Assembly: GCA_045576675.1 (NCBI GenBank)
Contig: JAZNGX010000098.1
Location: forward strand, 1 to 16,158
Direction: 5' to 3'
Source: JAZNGX01 sp045576675
Lineage (GTDB): Bacteria; Bacillota; Clostridia; Monoglobales; Firm-18
DNA length: 16,158 bases
A model generated the notes under the pieces. It saw only the letters and a list, made by a program, of their open reading frames with translations, had not been told where the DNA came from and ran no database searches. Made by a program: the position numbers and the translations under genes. This document shows, piece after piece, positions 9,501 to 15,955 of the stretch. Numbering within the stretch: the stretch's first letter is position 1; each line of letters begins with the position of its first letter.

Positions 9501-9741
9501 AAGATGCTACGTTGATATTGTTAACCGTGATATAGACGCAAATGAAGTTATTACAGCGTCAAAAGGTGGAACAGTTAAGGTTAAGCTGCCGTATGAGTAC
9601 AGCGATGTAACGTGTGTTATAACAAATGCCGATGATGATATTACAAGAACAGCAGATTTTGCTGTTACAGCAGATGGATATGTTGAAGTATATGTACCTT
9701 CATTCACAAACTATATTTCATTGGTGTTTATGGAAAACTGA
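6595..9741 (+). CDS. Secreted multidomain putative glycoside hydrolase, paralogue 2 (1048 aa)
   Basis: The protein is a paralogue of the 919-residue product, with the same core order but a longer N-terminus. The signal peptide ends at A-F-A, residue 23. Two Ig-like modules follow, at about 24-110 and 112-200, each with an (S)-I-I-V-Y strand and an Y-I-G-Q element. The barrel-like core of about 205-640 contains V-W-P-D-D-A-M-Q-P-T-Y-P-D-G, G-F-W-V-D-N-Y with Asp445, and A-T-E-Y with Glu573, matching Asp277 and Glu421 of the paralogue. A GH42-trimerisation-like domain lies at about 680-775 and ends G-G-K-V-I-V-T-G-E-D. An Ig-like module (842-935) and a C-terminal beta module (942-1048, opening K-M-Y-G-F) follow. 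There is no SLH repeat. A glycan-degrading role is inferred from the fold-like motifs, and the substrate is unknown. A GGATGG-type ribosome binding site precedes the start. Confidence 0.7.
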   Translation: MKKLTVIILTLAIILNISLSAFAMPTVNQNFNRSITVSGMTENILSNVSIIVYKGEVSPANMLYIGQTKSDATKNYEHTLLLPETTAEATYTLATQEEGQPIQTTEFDYRTMTMELYQTNNKVSVRGNMDASNDYSIIVYEKVLNPLNTKYIGQGKSDKDGIYTHSFELGDDCYDKTFTLLIQQSGKTILKSEFKFRFVNDIVWWHNVLKISCDNEISLGADVFIGSNAGWDAGQGAFYTASELAGQAHKTRVANWEKAGIRRIGWIEGCGDTRVMALGLYKNEDGTYKTNSNSGAAEIIATPWNWASTAANANEYVWTGAAAMVNGDAYQGEYVWPDDAMQPTYPDGTGAKGWLNSDTSDPRNYKLYDAMAEKKLDGTVFISEASILADTDTHDFKIYTTDENKNGYTRNFYFSKDMASPWWIEYNRLAVRRLIESGIDGFWVDNYNGWNYAHTWQPALGYGDWSVALFKDYLKEHPELGVADPDNFNIRTYMQNKNYSYNNAQNDPIWYAYSRAFKADILAQRMSELYNVIKEEAVRAGKNPDDILVMGNDIAKTAYGGERGVYLDMVATEYTSQSNPAFNYSYNDGIAPEGYSAVMYKTAASMGAFNRANIWQYREKNEGPEIAKIYGYEALANNTSLYLGASSTSKNHYGDETSTRKIFATIDAVAELFGARESDANILLYYSPQSMASSKSRAIIPHKNEFNGWGFALEDAKIPYKVLPEYKINSETLADIDLLIMPGVNSISDDMINNCIVPYIQKGGKVIVTGEDAGLLKTSAEMYEKRSNAALAQLAQQYPDNAFYSAATIGTTYYTAAERNSLEIYMADNAAFATGEDFVSQMPVFTRKDGNVSANVKITSNRDGNVTACAYLASYDGNRLVDITTKYITLTAGETTEFNFEPVKAAAEERIFVWTSSNEPASISLTADMFNTASDIGKLMQKANITPDVKMYGFGEKVILSTHRYDDAKRCYVDIVNRDIDANEVITASKGGTVKVKLPYEYSDVTCVITNADDDITRTADFAVTADGYVEVYVPSFTNYISLVFMEN

Positions 9742-9756
9742 TAGGAGGAATTAATT

Positions 9757-11376
9757 ATGAAAAAGTATATTGCATTGCTTATGTGCTTGTGTCTGATTGT
9801 GTGTCAGTTAAGCATAACAGCTTTCGCAGCTGATGCAACAGTAAGCTATGATTTGACGGCTTCAAGAGTAAGTATCAGCGGTCAAAGCACAGCAGCAGAT
9901 GACATTGACATCGTCGTTTTTAAAACCGGTGATGCAATGACTCCGCAAAACTGCATACATTTAAATCAGACAGAGTGTGATGAAAACGGCAATTTTTCAT
10001 TGGATTTTGTAATGCCAAGTGCAGCGGTAACTGCTGAATATACAATATACATAAGTGGTGCAGATAAGGTTGTATTTACAAAAACCTTTAACCACCAGAA
10101 TGTAAATCATATTGTTACATCATTAAAGAATGCGACAACAGTTGCTGATTATAAGGCAGTTATTACTGCCAACAGCAACCTGTTTTCAAACGGATTTGCA
10201 GCAGCAAGCGATGATGTAATAGCATTGATGCTTGGCGAGGGCTTTGATACAATTTCAGGCTACGAAAATCACTTTTCAAAAATGTCTCTTTTAGATAGCT
10301 TTAAAAAAGCAGATGCAAGCGGAATGAAAGCTATATATGATGCAAACAGTGCTGATTTGGGAATGACAATACCTGCTGAGTATGCTGATTTTACTGAAAA
10401 AACAAACGTGTTTGCAGTCGCAAAGCAACACGGCTTTAATGTTAAAGACGTTACAACAATAAACGATGCGTTAAAAGTCGGAGTAGTTTTCACATTGATT
10501 AAAGAGGGCGGCGTGGTTAAGCTGGACACTCTTGTGAATTATGTAAAAAACAATATATCACTATTGGGCATTACTCAGGCAACTGCTGACAATGCAAAGC
10601 TTCAGGAAGCATTAAGAACAATGCTTGGCACTTCGGTTTCTACAACTGTTGACTTTGCGACAGCATTAAACACTGCTATCACCAACTTAAGCCAGCAAGG
10701 CGGAGCAGTTGGTAACAGACCAATGGGCGGCGGCTCAACAGGTGGCGGTGGCGGCGGAGGAGGCTCAACAAAGCCTGCTACGGGAAATATTCCTTTATCA
10801 GTAGCTCCTGCGGCTAAACCTGACAAAGTAGAGTTTACTGACCTTGGTAGTGTTTCTTGGGCGGTTGAAGCTATCAACTCTCTGGCAGAACGTGGTATAG
10901 TATCAGGTGTTTCAGCTACAGAATTTAACCCCGAAGCAAATGTAACAAGAGAGCAGTTTGTAAAAATGTTTGTTTTGGCTCTTGGTATTGATACTGAAAA
11001 TTCATCATCAGATTTCACTGACCTTGCAGCTTCGCACTGGAGTTATTCATATGTTTCAGGTGCGGTTTCTGCAGGAATTGTAAACGGAATCGGTGGCGGA
11101 AGCTTTGGTGTAGGTCAGAATATCACGCGTGAGGATATGGCAGTAATGCTATACCGTGCAGCATCTATCTCAAGAATTGCATTGACTGAAAAAACAAGTG
11201 TGTCATTTGGTGACGAAAGCAGCATTGCAGATTATGCAAAAGCAGCAGTTGAAACAATGGCAAAAGCAGGTATAATAAATGGCAGTGACGGCTTGTTTAT
11301 GCCAAAAGCAAATGCAACGAGAGCACAGGCTGCTAAAATGATTTACGAAATATTATCGTTAAAGGAGGGAGCTTAA
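9757..11376 (+). CDS. Ig-like, helical-repeat, Gly-linker and three-SLH surface protein (539 aa)
   Basis: AGGAGG (9743-9748) sits eight bases before the ATG. The signal peptide ends near A-F-A, residue 24. Residues about 25-112 form an Ig-like module of the same type as those in the preceding enzyme (I-D-I-V-V-F, then H-L-N-Q). Residues about 113-310 look alpha-helical, with loosely repeated segments of about 60-90 residues, and I do not recognise the family. A Gly-rich linker at about 314-345 includes a run of eight glycines. Three SLH repeats follow: about 360-410 (ending V-T-R-E-Q-F), 424-475 (H-W-S-Y, N-I-T-R-E-D), and 485-539 (G-I-I-N-G-S-D-G, A-T-R-A-Q). It is probably a wall-anchored scaffold or adaptor: a binding head on a flexible linker. 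Its last codons contain the ribosome binding site of the next gene, which implies cotranscription and possibly coupled translation. Confidence 0.8.
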   Translation: MKKYIALLMCLCLIVCQLSITAFAADATVSYDLTASRVSISGQSTAADDIDIVVFKTGDAMTPQNCIHLNQTECDENGNFSLDFVMPSAAVTAEYTIYISGADKVVFTKTFNHQNVNHIVTSLKNATTVADYKAVITANSNLFSNGFAAASDDVIALMLGEGFDTISGYENHFSKMSLLDSFKKADASGMKAIYDANSADLGMTIPAEYADFTEKTNVFAVAKQHGFNVKDVTTINDALKVGVVFTLIKEGGVVKLDTLVNYVKNNISLLGITQATADNAKLQEALRTMLGTSVSTTVDFATALNTAITNLSQQGGAVGNRPMGGGSTGGGGGGGGSTKPATGNIPLSVAPAAKPDKVEFTDLGSVSWAVEAINSLAERGIVSGVSATEFNPEANVTREQFVKMFVLALGIDTENSSSDFTDLAASHWSYSYVSGAVSAGIVNGIGGGSFGVGQNITREDMAVMLYRAASISRIALTEKTSVSFGDESSIADYAKAAVETMAKAGIINGSDGLFMPKANATRAQAAKMIYEILSLKEGA

Positions 11377-11379
11377 GAT

Positions 11380-14013
11380 ATGTTTAAAAGATATATTGCA
11401 TTAATTATATGCTTTGCACTGTTTGCTTTTACCTTCGTAAATGCAGATGGCGAAGAGCAGATAAAATCCGAATGGTTAAGACAGGCTGATATTTTAAGCT
11501 CTATGGAGTTGCTTGACGGTTATACTCCCGATAATTTTGGCTTTAATTCAGCAGTAAGCCGCGCAGAATTTGTTGATACTATTGCAAATTTCTATTTTGA
11601 GTATAAGATTAATGGCTCAACAGGTTACGCAGATGTTCCAAACGAACATTGGGCAGCTTCATCAATAGCACTCGCTGCTGAAATGAATTTAATAAGCCCT
11701 GCAGCAAACTTCAATCCTGACAACGAAATACTTTTAACAGAAGCGATAAAAATTGCTGTAAGTGCTTTGGGGTATGGTCAGATTGCAGAGCAGGACGGCG
11801 GTTATCCCACAGGATATCTTAATTATGCGGCAAGACTTGGTCTTATGAGCAATCTTGGTGGCAACACCTTCAGCCGTGGTGATATGATTACTCTTATGTA
11901 TAATATGCTTGATGCTGAGGTTATGGAAGTTAATTTCGGTATGCCAGGTCAGAATTTTGAAATAGGTGACAAGCTTGTAGATGTTCTTGGCTATAATATG
12001 ATAAAGGGTGTTGTTGTTGCAAACAATGTTGTTGCGATTAATGGTGCACCGATAAAGTCTGAGGATGAAATACAAATCGAAAATATTACTATGATTTGTG
12101 AAAATTCAAACGCACTTGTCGGCAGACGTGTTGAGTGTTATTACAAATATAATTCAATAATCGAAGAATATGTTGTAATTTACATCAGTTGTATTGATGA
12201 CGGCGTGTTGAAAATCAAGTCGGAGGATATTACAAAGCTTACATCGACAGAGCTTTCGTATGTAGATGAGGATGATGATATTGAAAAGCTTTCTCTTAAT
12301 GGCTCGCTTGAAATAATATACAACGGCCGCAGAGAAATATCGCTTCCTGAAAACCTGTTTATTCCCGAAACAGGCTGGGTTGAGCTTACAGATTATGACA
12401 GAGACGGAATTTATGACGTTATGTTTATCTCTTCATTTGAAGAGTATGTTGTAAGTGTTTACAGTTCTGCAGATGAGTTGATTTATGATAAAATTGACCG
12501 TTCAAGATATATTGATGTGGGCGGCAAATTAAAACGCTTTGAGTTTTACGTAAACGGTGAGCCTGCTGAAATTGACAGCATTGCTCCAAACAGCCTTATC
12601 TCTGTTGCAAGAAGCCGTGACAACACTGTTTTAACGATATATGCAAGCACAAATATAATCAGTGCAAAGGCAACAGAATATGGTAATGATTATGTTATTC
12701 TTGATGGTGTTGAATACAAATTCACAAAGTCCTTTGCAAACAACAATTATTATGACGTATCATTAAAAGAATTTAATAATTATTATATAAATTCTTTTGG
12801 CGATATAAGCTATGCGGATATTGCAAATTCAAAGCTTTACGGATATATGCTGGGCGTTGGCGGAGATGGTGCGATGGATTCAAACGTTCAGGTCAAACTG
12901 CTTGACAATGAAGGTGTTGTGAAGATTTACAATACTGCAGATAAAATCAGATTAAATGGTTCAAGTATGTACTCTTCAGGTCTTGATTCATCAGCATTAT
13001 TGTTTACAACAGATACTTCCGGTGCTTTAGCATTTAAGCCACAACTTTGTACATACACGCTTGATGCTGACGGCAACATAAAAACCATAAATGTTGTTGG
13101 AACAAATACTGATTTATTAAATACTCTTGTTCAAGAATACGACGGAACAACATCAGGCATCACATTAAGATCATACAAAACGAGCCAGATTATGCTTAAT
13201 AAGTATGTTTTAACTGCAGCAACAAAAGTGTTTCTGATTGCTGATGAGGATAAGAATATGATGGTAACAACTCCTTCAAGTCTTACTCCTGATACAAGCT
13301 ACAACGCAGTTATTTACGATTGGGAGGATGCAGTTGTCGGAGCTATGGTTATTGATAATCGTTCCGGCTTGGCAGGCTCAGTTTCACTAAACACAGAGGC
13401 TGTACCCGTTGTTGTAGCAGATGTTTTAAAGGCAATCGACGATGAAACAGGTGAAGAGCTTACAAAAATATATGCATATCAGAACGGCACATTAATTGAT
13501 ATGTATCCTGAGGATGAAGATACCAAAGGAAATGCATCAGCAACATTGCCCGGCTTTAATAATATACCATTCTCAAGCCTTAGAAAAGGTGATGTAATGC
13601 AGGTTTCTACTAATGTTGCAGGCAGAATTTCCAGCTTCAGATTATTATTTGGTATGGATCGTGGTATGGATGGCAAAACAGAAGTAACCTATTCTGAATC
13701 TGCGGCAACTGATGCCACAGGTACAATAACAGGCAAATATGCCAAAATGTATAATATTCATGGTTGCGTTACTGATATTTACTCAAACACACTGTTTAAA
13801 GTAAATGTTGCAACAGGTACAGGTCAGAGTCTTAATGGTTATACTCTTGCAGATTACGATAGGATTTTGCAAACAGCAGGTGGCAAAATATATATGTACA
13901 ACACTGCGAAAGATGAAGTCACTGTTATTTCTCCGTCAGAAATTGTAATCGGCGATATGGTTTATGCCAGAACAAGATATACATTAACAGAAGAAATATA
14001 TGTAGTAAGATAA
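11380..14013 (+). CDS. Large exported protein with N-terminal SLH repeats and unrecognised beta-rich body (877 aa)
   Basis: The ATG follows the upstream stop after three bases, with GGAGGG at 11364-11369 inside the previous gene. The signal peptide spans about residues 1-22. Three SLH repeats lie at the N-terminus: about 27-70 (V-S-R-A-E-F), 82-132 (Y-A-D-V, H-W-A-A) and 137-180. This is opposite to the C-terminal placement in the other SLH proteins of the operon. The remaining roughly 700 residues are rich in predicted beta strands with repeated short turns, and I cannot assign them to a family. Residues 338-346 read D-Y-D-R-D-G-I-Y-D, which matches the D-x-D-x-D-G calcium loop seen in EF-hand-like and thrombospondin type 3 repeats. 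A structural S-layer-associated role is the most economical inference; no catalytic motif was found. It is the last gene of the operon. Confidence 0.75.
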   Translation: MFKRYIALIICFALFAFTFVNADGEEQIKSEWLRQADILSSMELLDGYTPDNFGFNSAVSRAEFVDTIANFYFEYKINGSTGYADVPNEHWAASSIALAAEMNLISPAANFNPDNEILLTEAIKIAVSALGYGQIAEQDGGYPTGYLNYAARLGLMSNLGGNTFSRGDMITLMYNMLDAEVMEVNFGMPGQNFEIGDKLVDVLGYNMIKGVVVANNVVAINGAPIKSEDEIQIENITMICENSNALVGRRVECYYKYNSIIEEYVVIYISCIDDGVLKIKSEDITKLTSTELSYVDEDDDIEKLSLNGSLEIIYNGRREISLPENLFIPETGWVELTDYDRDGIYDVMFISSFEEYVVSVYSSADELIYDKIDRSRYIDVGGKLKRFEFYVNGEPAEIDSIAPNSLISVARSRDNTVLTIYASTNIISAKATEYGNDYVILDGVEYKFTKSFANNNYYDVSLKEFNNYYINSFGDISYADIANSKLYGYMLGVGGDGAMDSNVQVKLLDNEGVVKIYNTADKIRLNGSSMYSSGLDSSALLFTTDTSGALAFKPQLCTYTLDADGNIKTINVVGTNTDLLNTLVQEYDGTTSGITLRSYKTSQIMLNKYVLTAATKVFLIADEDKNMMVTTPSSLTPDTSYNAVIYDWEDAVVGAMVIDNRSGLAGSVSLNTEAVPVVVADVLKAIDDETGEELTKIYAYQNGTLIDMYPEDEDTKGNASATLPGFNNIPFSSLRKGDVMQVSTNVAGRISSFRLLFGMDRGMDGKTEVTYSESAATDATGTITGKYAKMYNIHGCVTDIYSNTLFKVNVATGTGQSLNGYTLADYDRILQTAGGKIYMYNTAKDEVTVISPSEIVIGDMVYARTRYTLTEEIYVVR

Positions 14014-14017
14014 TACT

Positions 14018-14051
14018 AAACCGGTATGGATAGTGCTCCGTACCGGTTTTT
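14018..14051 (+). terminator. Strong intrinsic terminator of the five-gene operon
   Basis: The stem 14018-14030 pairs with 14037-14049 over 13 positions (one is G-U) around the loop TAGTGC. The core is AAACCGGTA against TACCGGTTT. A T-rich tail, TTTTTCTTT, runs from the end of the stem. It starts five bases after the stop of the 877-aa gene. Confidence 0.92.
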
Positions 14052-14052
14052 C

Positions 14053-14081
14053 TTTACATAGTATATTGTTTGTGATATAAT
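14053..14081 (+). promoter_or_regulatory. Near-consensus sigma-A promoter with extended -10
   Basis: TTTACA (14053-14058) is separated by 17 bases from TATAAT (14076-14081), which is preceded by TG one base upstream (TGATATAAT), an extended -10. Transcription would begin near 14088. The promoter follows directly on the operon terminator and would drive the small gene and the KilA-N gene. Confidence 0.75.
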
Positions 14082-14135
14082 TTGATGTGAAAGGTAATGT
14101 AATGTTTTTTACCCTGACTTGACAAAAGTCAAATT

Positions 14136-14369
14136 GTGTCGAATAGTGGAGAAAAAAGCTTAGAAAATTGGGTATATAATGAAAGAAAAAATTGGTTTAA
14201 GAAAATGCGAGAATTGGATCTTGCCGCAGAAAGGGCAGGAGGGTATGTTTCGTTGGAAAGATGTGATGACGTACATTATAACTATAGGGCTATTGTTAAG
14301 TATTGCAAAGAAAAGAACATTAAACCAACAGAACTTACCGAAGATGAGTTAAAAGTGTTTATTGTATAA
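14136..14369 (+). CDS. Small hypothetical protein, start uncertain (up to 77 aa)
   Basis: The frame is open from 14118 and the first usable start is GTG 14136, which has no good ribosome binding site. ATG 14205 would give 54 residues and also lacks one. The product is charged and looks helical, with S-L-E-R-C near the middle and a tail of type K-N-I-K-P-T-E-L-T-E-D-E-L, which reads like a real folded small protein. I do not recognise a family. The gene sits downstream of a good promoter and 33 bases before the KilA-N gene, so the two probably share a transcript. The weak start and the long untranslated leader raise the possibility that the original 5' end has been lost. A competing 57-codon frame (14179-14352) overlaps it but looks less protein-like. 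Confidence 0.5.
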   Translation: MSNSGEKSLENWVYNERKNWFKKMRELDLAAERAGGYVSLERCDDVHYNYRAIVKYCKEKNIKPTELTEDELKVFIV

Positions 14370-14402
14370 CAAGATATAATTAAAACAAAGGGAGAATACG
14401 AG

Positions 14403-15221
14403 ATGGCAAAAAATAACCAAATAGAAGTAAACGGTATTGATATTAAATATAAAAAGATAAATAAAGCTGACTATATTTCTCTTACTGATATTGCCAGATA
14501 TGCAAATCCAAAAGAGCCGAAAGTTCCAATTCAGACTTGGATGAGAAATAAGGATGTTATTTCATATTTAGGATTATGGGAAAAGTTAAACAATCCTGAT
14601 TTCAAAGGTCTCGAATTCACAACCTTTGAAAATCAGGCAGGAAGAAATAGTTTTTATTTATCTCCGCAAAAATGGATTGAAACAACGAGTGCAATAGGCA
14701 TAATTTCAAAGTCAGGAAATAATGGTGGAACATTTGCCCACAGAGATATTGCATTTGAATTTGCAAGTTGGCTAAGTCCTGAATTTAAACTTTATCTTAT
14801 AACAGAATTTCAAAGATTAAAAGTTAATGAACAGAAAGAACTTGAATGGAGCGCAAAAAGAGAGATTGCCAAAGTTAATTATCGCATACATACGGATGCT
14901 ATAAAAGAAAATATTGTTCCTAATCTAAGTGAAAAGCAGCTTGCTTTTGTTTATGCCAATGAGGCGGATGTTTTAAACATGGCTCTGTTCGGTAAAACGG
15001 CAAAAGATTGGAGAACCGAAAATCCTGATAAAAAAGGTAACATAAGAGATTACGCGACAATAGAACAACTTTTGGTAATTGCTAATATGGAAAGTTTTAA
15101 TGCAATACTTATAGAACAAGGTGTACCTCAAAGAGAAAGACTTGTTCAACTCAATGCTATGGCTAAATCCCAGTTAAGAGTTCTTGAAAATCAAAACACA
15201 TTAAAATTGTTGAAAGAATAA
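14403..15221 (+). CDS. KilA-N domain protein (phage-type DNA-binding family, 272 aa)
   Basis: AAAGGGAG (14387-14394) lies eight bases before the ATG. Residues about 20-140 form the KilA-N domain. They contain Y-I-S-L-T-D-I-A at 24-31, I-Q-T-W-M-R-N at 43-49, and the typical late segment G-G-T-F-A-H-R-D-I-A-F-E-F-A-S-W-L at 108-124. KilA-N domains occur in phage antirepressors and in large DNA viruses and are believed to bind DNA. The C-terminal half (about 145-272) looks helical and charged; no known effector domain is evident. There is no integrase, repressor or other phage gene nearby, so this may be a stand-alone chromosomal member or a remnant of a mobile element. The function in the cell is unknown. 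Confidence 0.82.
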   Translation: MAKNNQIEVNGIDIKYKKINKADYISLTDIARYANPKEPKVPIQTWMRNKDVISYLGLWEKLNNPDFKGLEFTTFENQAGRNSFYLSPQKWIETTSAIGIISKSGNNGGTFAHRDIAFEFASWLSPEFKLYLITEFQRLKVNEQKELEWSAKREIAKVNYRIHTDAIKENIVPNLSEKQLAFVYANEADVLNMALFGKTAKDWRTENPDKKGNIRDYATIEQLLVIANMESFNAILIEQGVPQRERLVQLNAMAKSQLRVLENQNTLKLLKE

Positions 15222-15315
15222 TTTTGATTCGAACGAGGTAAAAAGTATTTGTGTCAAGTCCATACAATTTAAAAGATTAGTTTGCCGATTTATAATATTT
15301 ACATATACTATCGGA

Positions 15316-15346
15316 TGCGAGAAAATCCAGTATTCTCGCGGGTTTT
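15316..15346 (+). terminator. Possible terminator downstream of the KilA-N gene
   Basis: GCGAGAA (15317-15323) pairs with TTCTCGC (15333-15339) around a nine-base loop, and a T-G pair at 15316/15340 can extend it. GG and only four T bases (15343-15346) follow. It lies 95 bases beyond the KilA-N stop. The short T run makes this moderate at best. Confidence 0.45.
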
Positions 15347-15429
15347 AAGGAAAAGTGTTAAAAGAAAAACAGTTGAAAAATAGGGAAAAGTTAGTAGGCC
15401 CTATTATGCTTTAGCATAACAAGGTTCTC

Positions 15430-15464
15430 CGAAATATAGAAATCTTTGATTTCATTATATTTCG
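15430..15464. repeat. 15-bp hairpin in the intergenic region
   Basis: CGAAATATA (15430-15438) pairs with TATATTTCG (15456-15464). The helix continues with GAAATC (15439-15444) and GATTTC (15448-15453) around a TTT loop, leaving a two-base bulge on the 3' side. The hairpin is flanked by direct copies of GGTTCT at 15423-15428 and 15469-15474. No T run follows, so it is not a terminator. It may be part of an RNA fold or of a mobile-element interior. Confidence 0.6.
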
Positions 15465-15559
15465 TGATGGTTCTTATTATTCACTGTTCACCTGACTTGA
15501 CACGTGTGTTTTGACAATGCAATTAACTGAAATGAAAAAGTTTTTGTGGAAGTGAAAGT

Positions 15560-15811
15560 ATGATTACAATTTTTAATCGAAAAGAATTGCTTATTACTAT
15601 GGATATGAGTCGTCAGTCAAATGTCCGTGATATTTTATCTGCTAATGGTATTGATTATACAATAAAAGTAACCAATCTTCAAAGTGCGTCTGTAGTTGGA
15701 AGTATGAGAGGTAGGCTTGGAAGCTTTGGGATAAATCAAAATTATTCTTATGAATATAAGATTTATGTTCATAGGAAAGATTATGATTATGCTTTGAAGC
15801 TGATTAGATAA
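15560..15811 (+). CDS. Small protein resembling DUF2007-type putative signal-transducing proteins (83 aa)
   Basis: The ATG at 15560 is preceded by GGAAGTGA at 15549-15556. The start is I-T-I-F-N-R-K-E-L-L-I-T, followed by R-D-I-L-S-A-N-G-I-D-Y, and the end is Y-E-Y-K-I-Y-V-H-R-K-D-Y-D-Y-A. This beta-alpha-beta-beta-alpha pattern is typical of short Firmicutes proteins of the DUF2007 kind, whose biochemical role is not established. A Gly/Arg/Ser-rich loop lies in the middle, around residues 47-57. No membrane segment or signal peptide is present, so it should be cytoplasmic. The family placement is from pattern memory only. A weak terminator-like hairpin follows. Confidence 0.65.
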   Translation: MITIFNRKELLITMDMSRQSNVRDILSANGIDYTIKVTNLQSASVVGSMRGRLGSFGINQNYSYEYKIYVHRKDYDYALKLIR

Positions 15812-15819
15812 CTTTGAAT

Positions 15820-15845
15820 CACAGGTGGCACTTCCATTGTGTTTT
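15820..15845 (+). terminator. Weak terminator-like hairpin after the 83-aa gene
   Basis: CACA (15820-15823) pairs with TGTG (15838-15841), and GTGG (15825-15828) pairs with CCAT (15834-15837) with one G-U pair and a bulged G. The loop is CACTT and four T bases follow. It starts nine bases after the stop codon. The position is right but the stem is imperfect. Confidence 0.4.
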
Positions 15846-15955
15846 ACTTGTGTCAATAATAGTCTGCCGGCTTTAAGTTTGAAATGTCAGGGACAAGATT
15901 TTATCCTGAATTTGGTACAAATTATGTTGCATGATGCAGAAAGGGAGGAACCTAT

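Larger units (their letters stand above)
15251..15503. repeat. Gene-free, hairpin-rich stretch bounded by a 10-bp inverted repeat (MITE-like candidate)
   Basis: The 338 bases between the KilA-N gene and the next gene hold no credible reading frame. GTGTCAAGTC (15251-15260) and GACTTGACAC (15494-15503) are exact inverted copies that bracket 253 bases. Inside are four dyads: 15317-15339, 15380-15404, 15404-15419 and 15430-15464. No clear target-site duplication is visible at the edges. A short non-autonomous element or a structured leader are both possible; the inverted repeat is short enough that chance cannot be excluded. Confidence 0.35.

Noticed and set aside
10602..11018. Minus-strand frame encoding a proline run
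   Set aside because: It is the complement of the glycine-rich linker and SLH region on the + strand, with no start context of its own.
14179..14352. 57-codon + strand frame overlapping the small hypothetical gene, with a hydrophobic middle
   Set aside because: It has no ribosome binding site, and the overlapping 77-codon frame has a more protein-like composition and runs closer to the next gene. It remains a weak alternative.
15497..15539. TTGACA boxes (15497 and 15511) as promoters of the 83-aa gene
   Set aside because: No acceptable -10 hexamer lies 16-18 bases downstream of either box, so no promoter is called.
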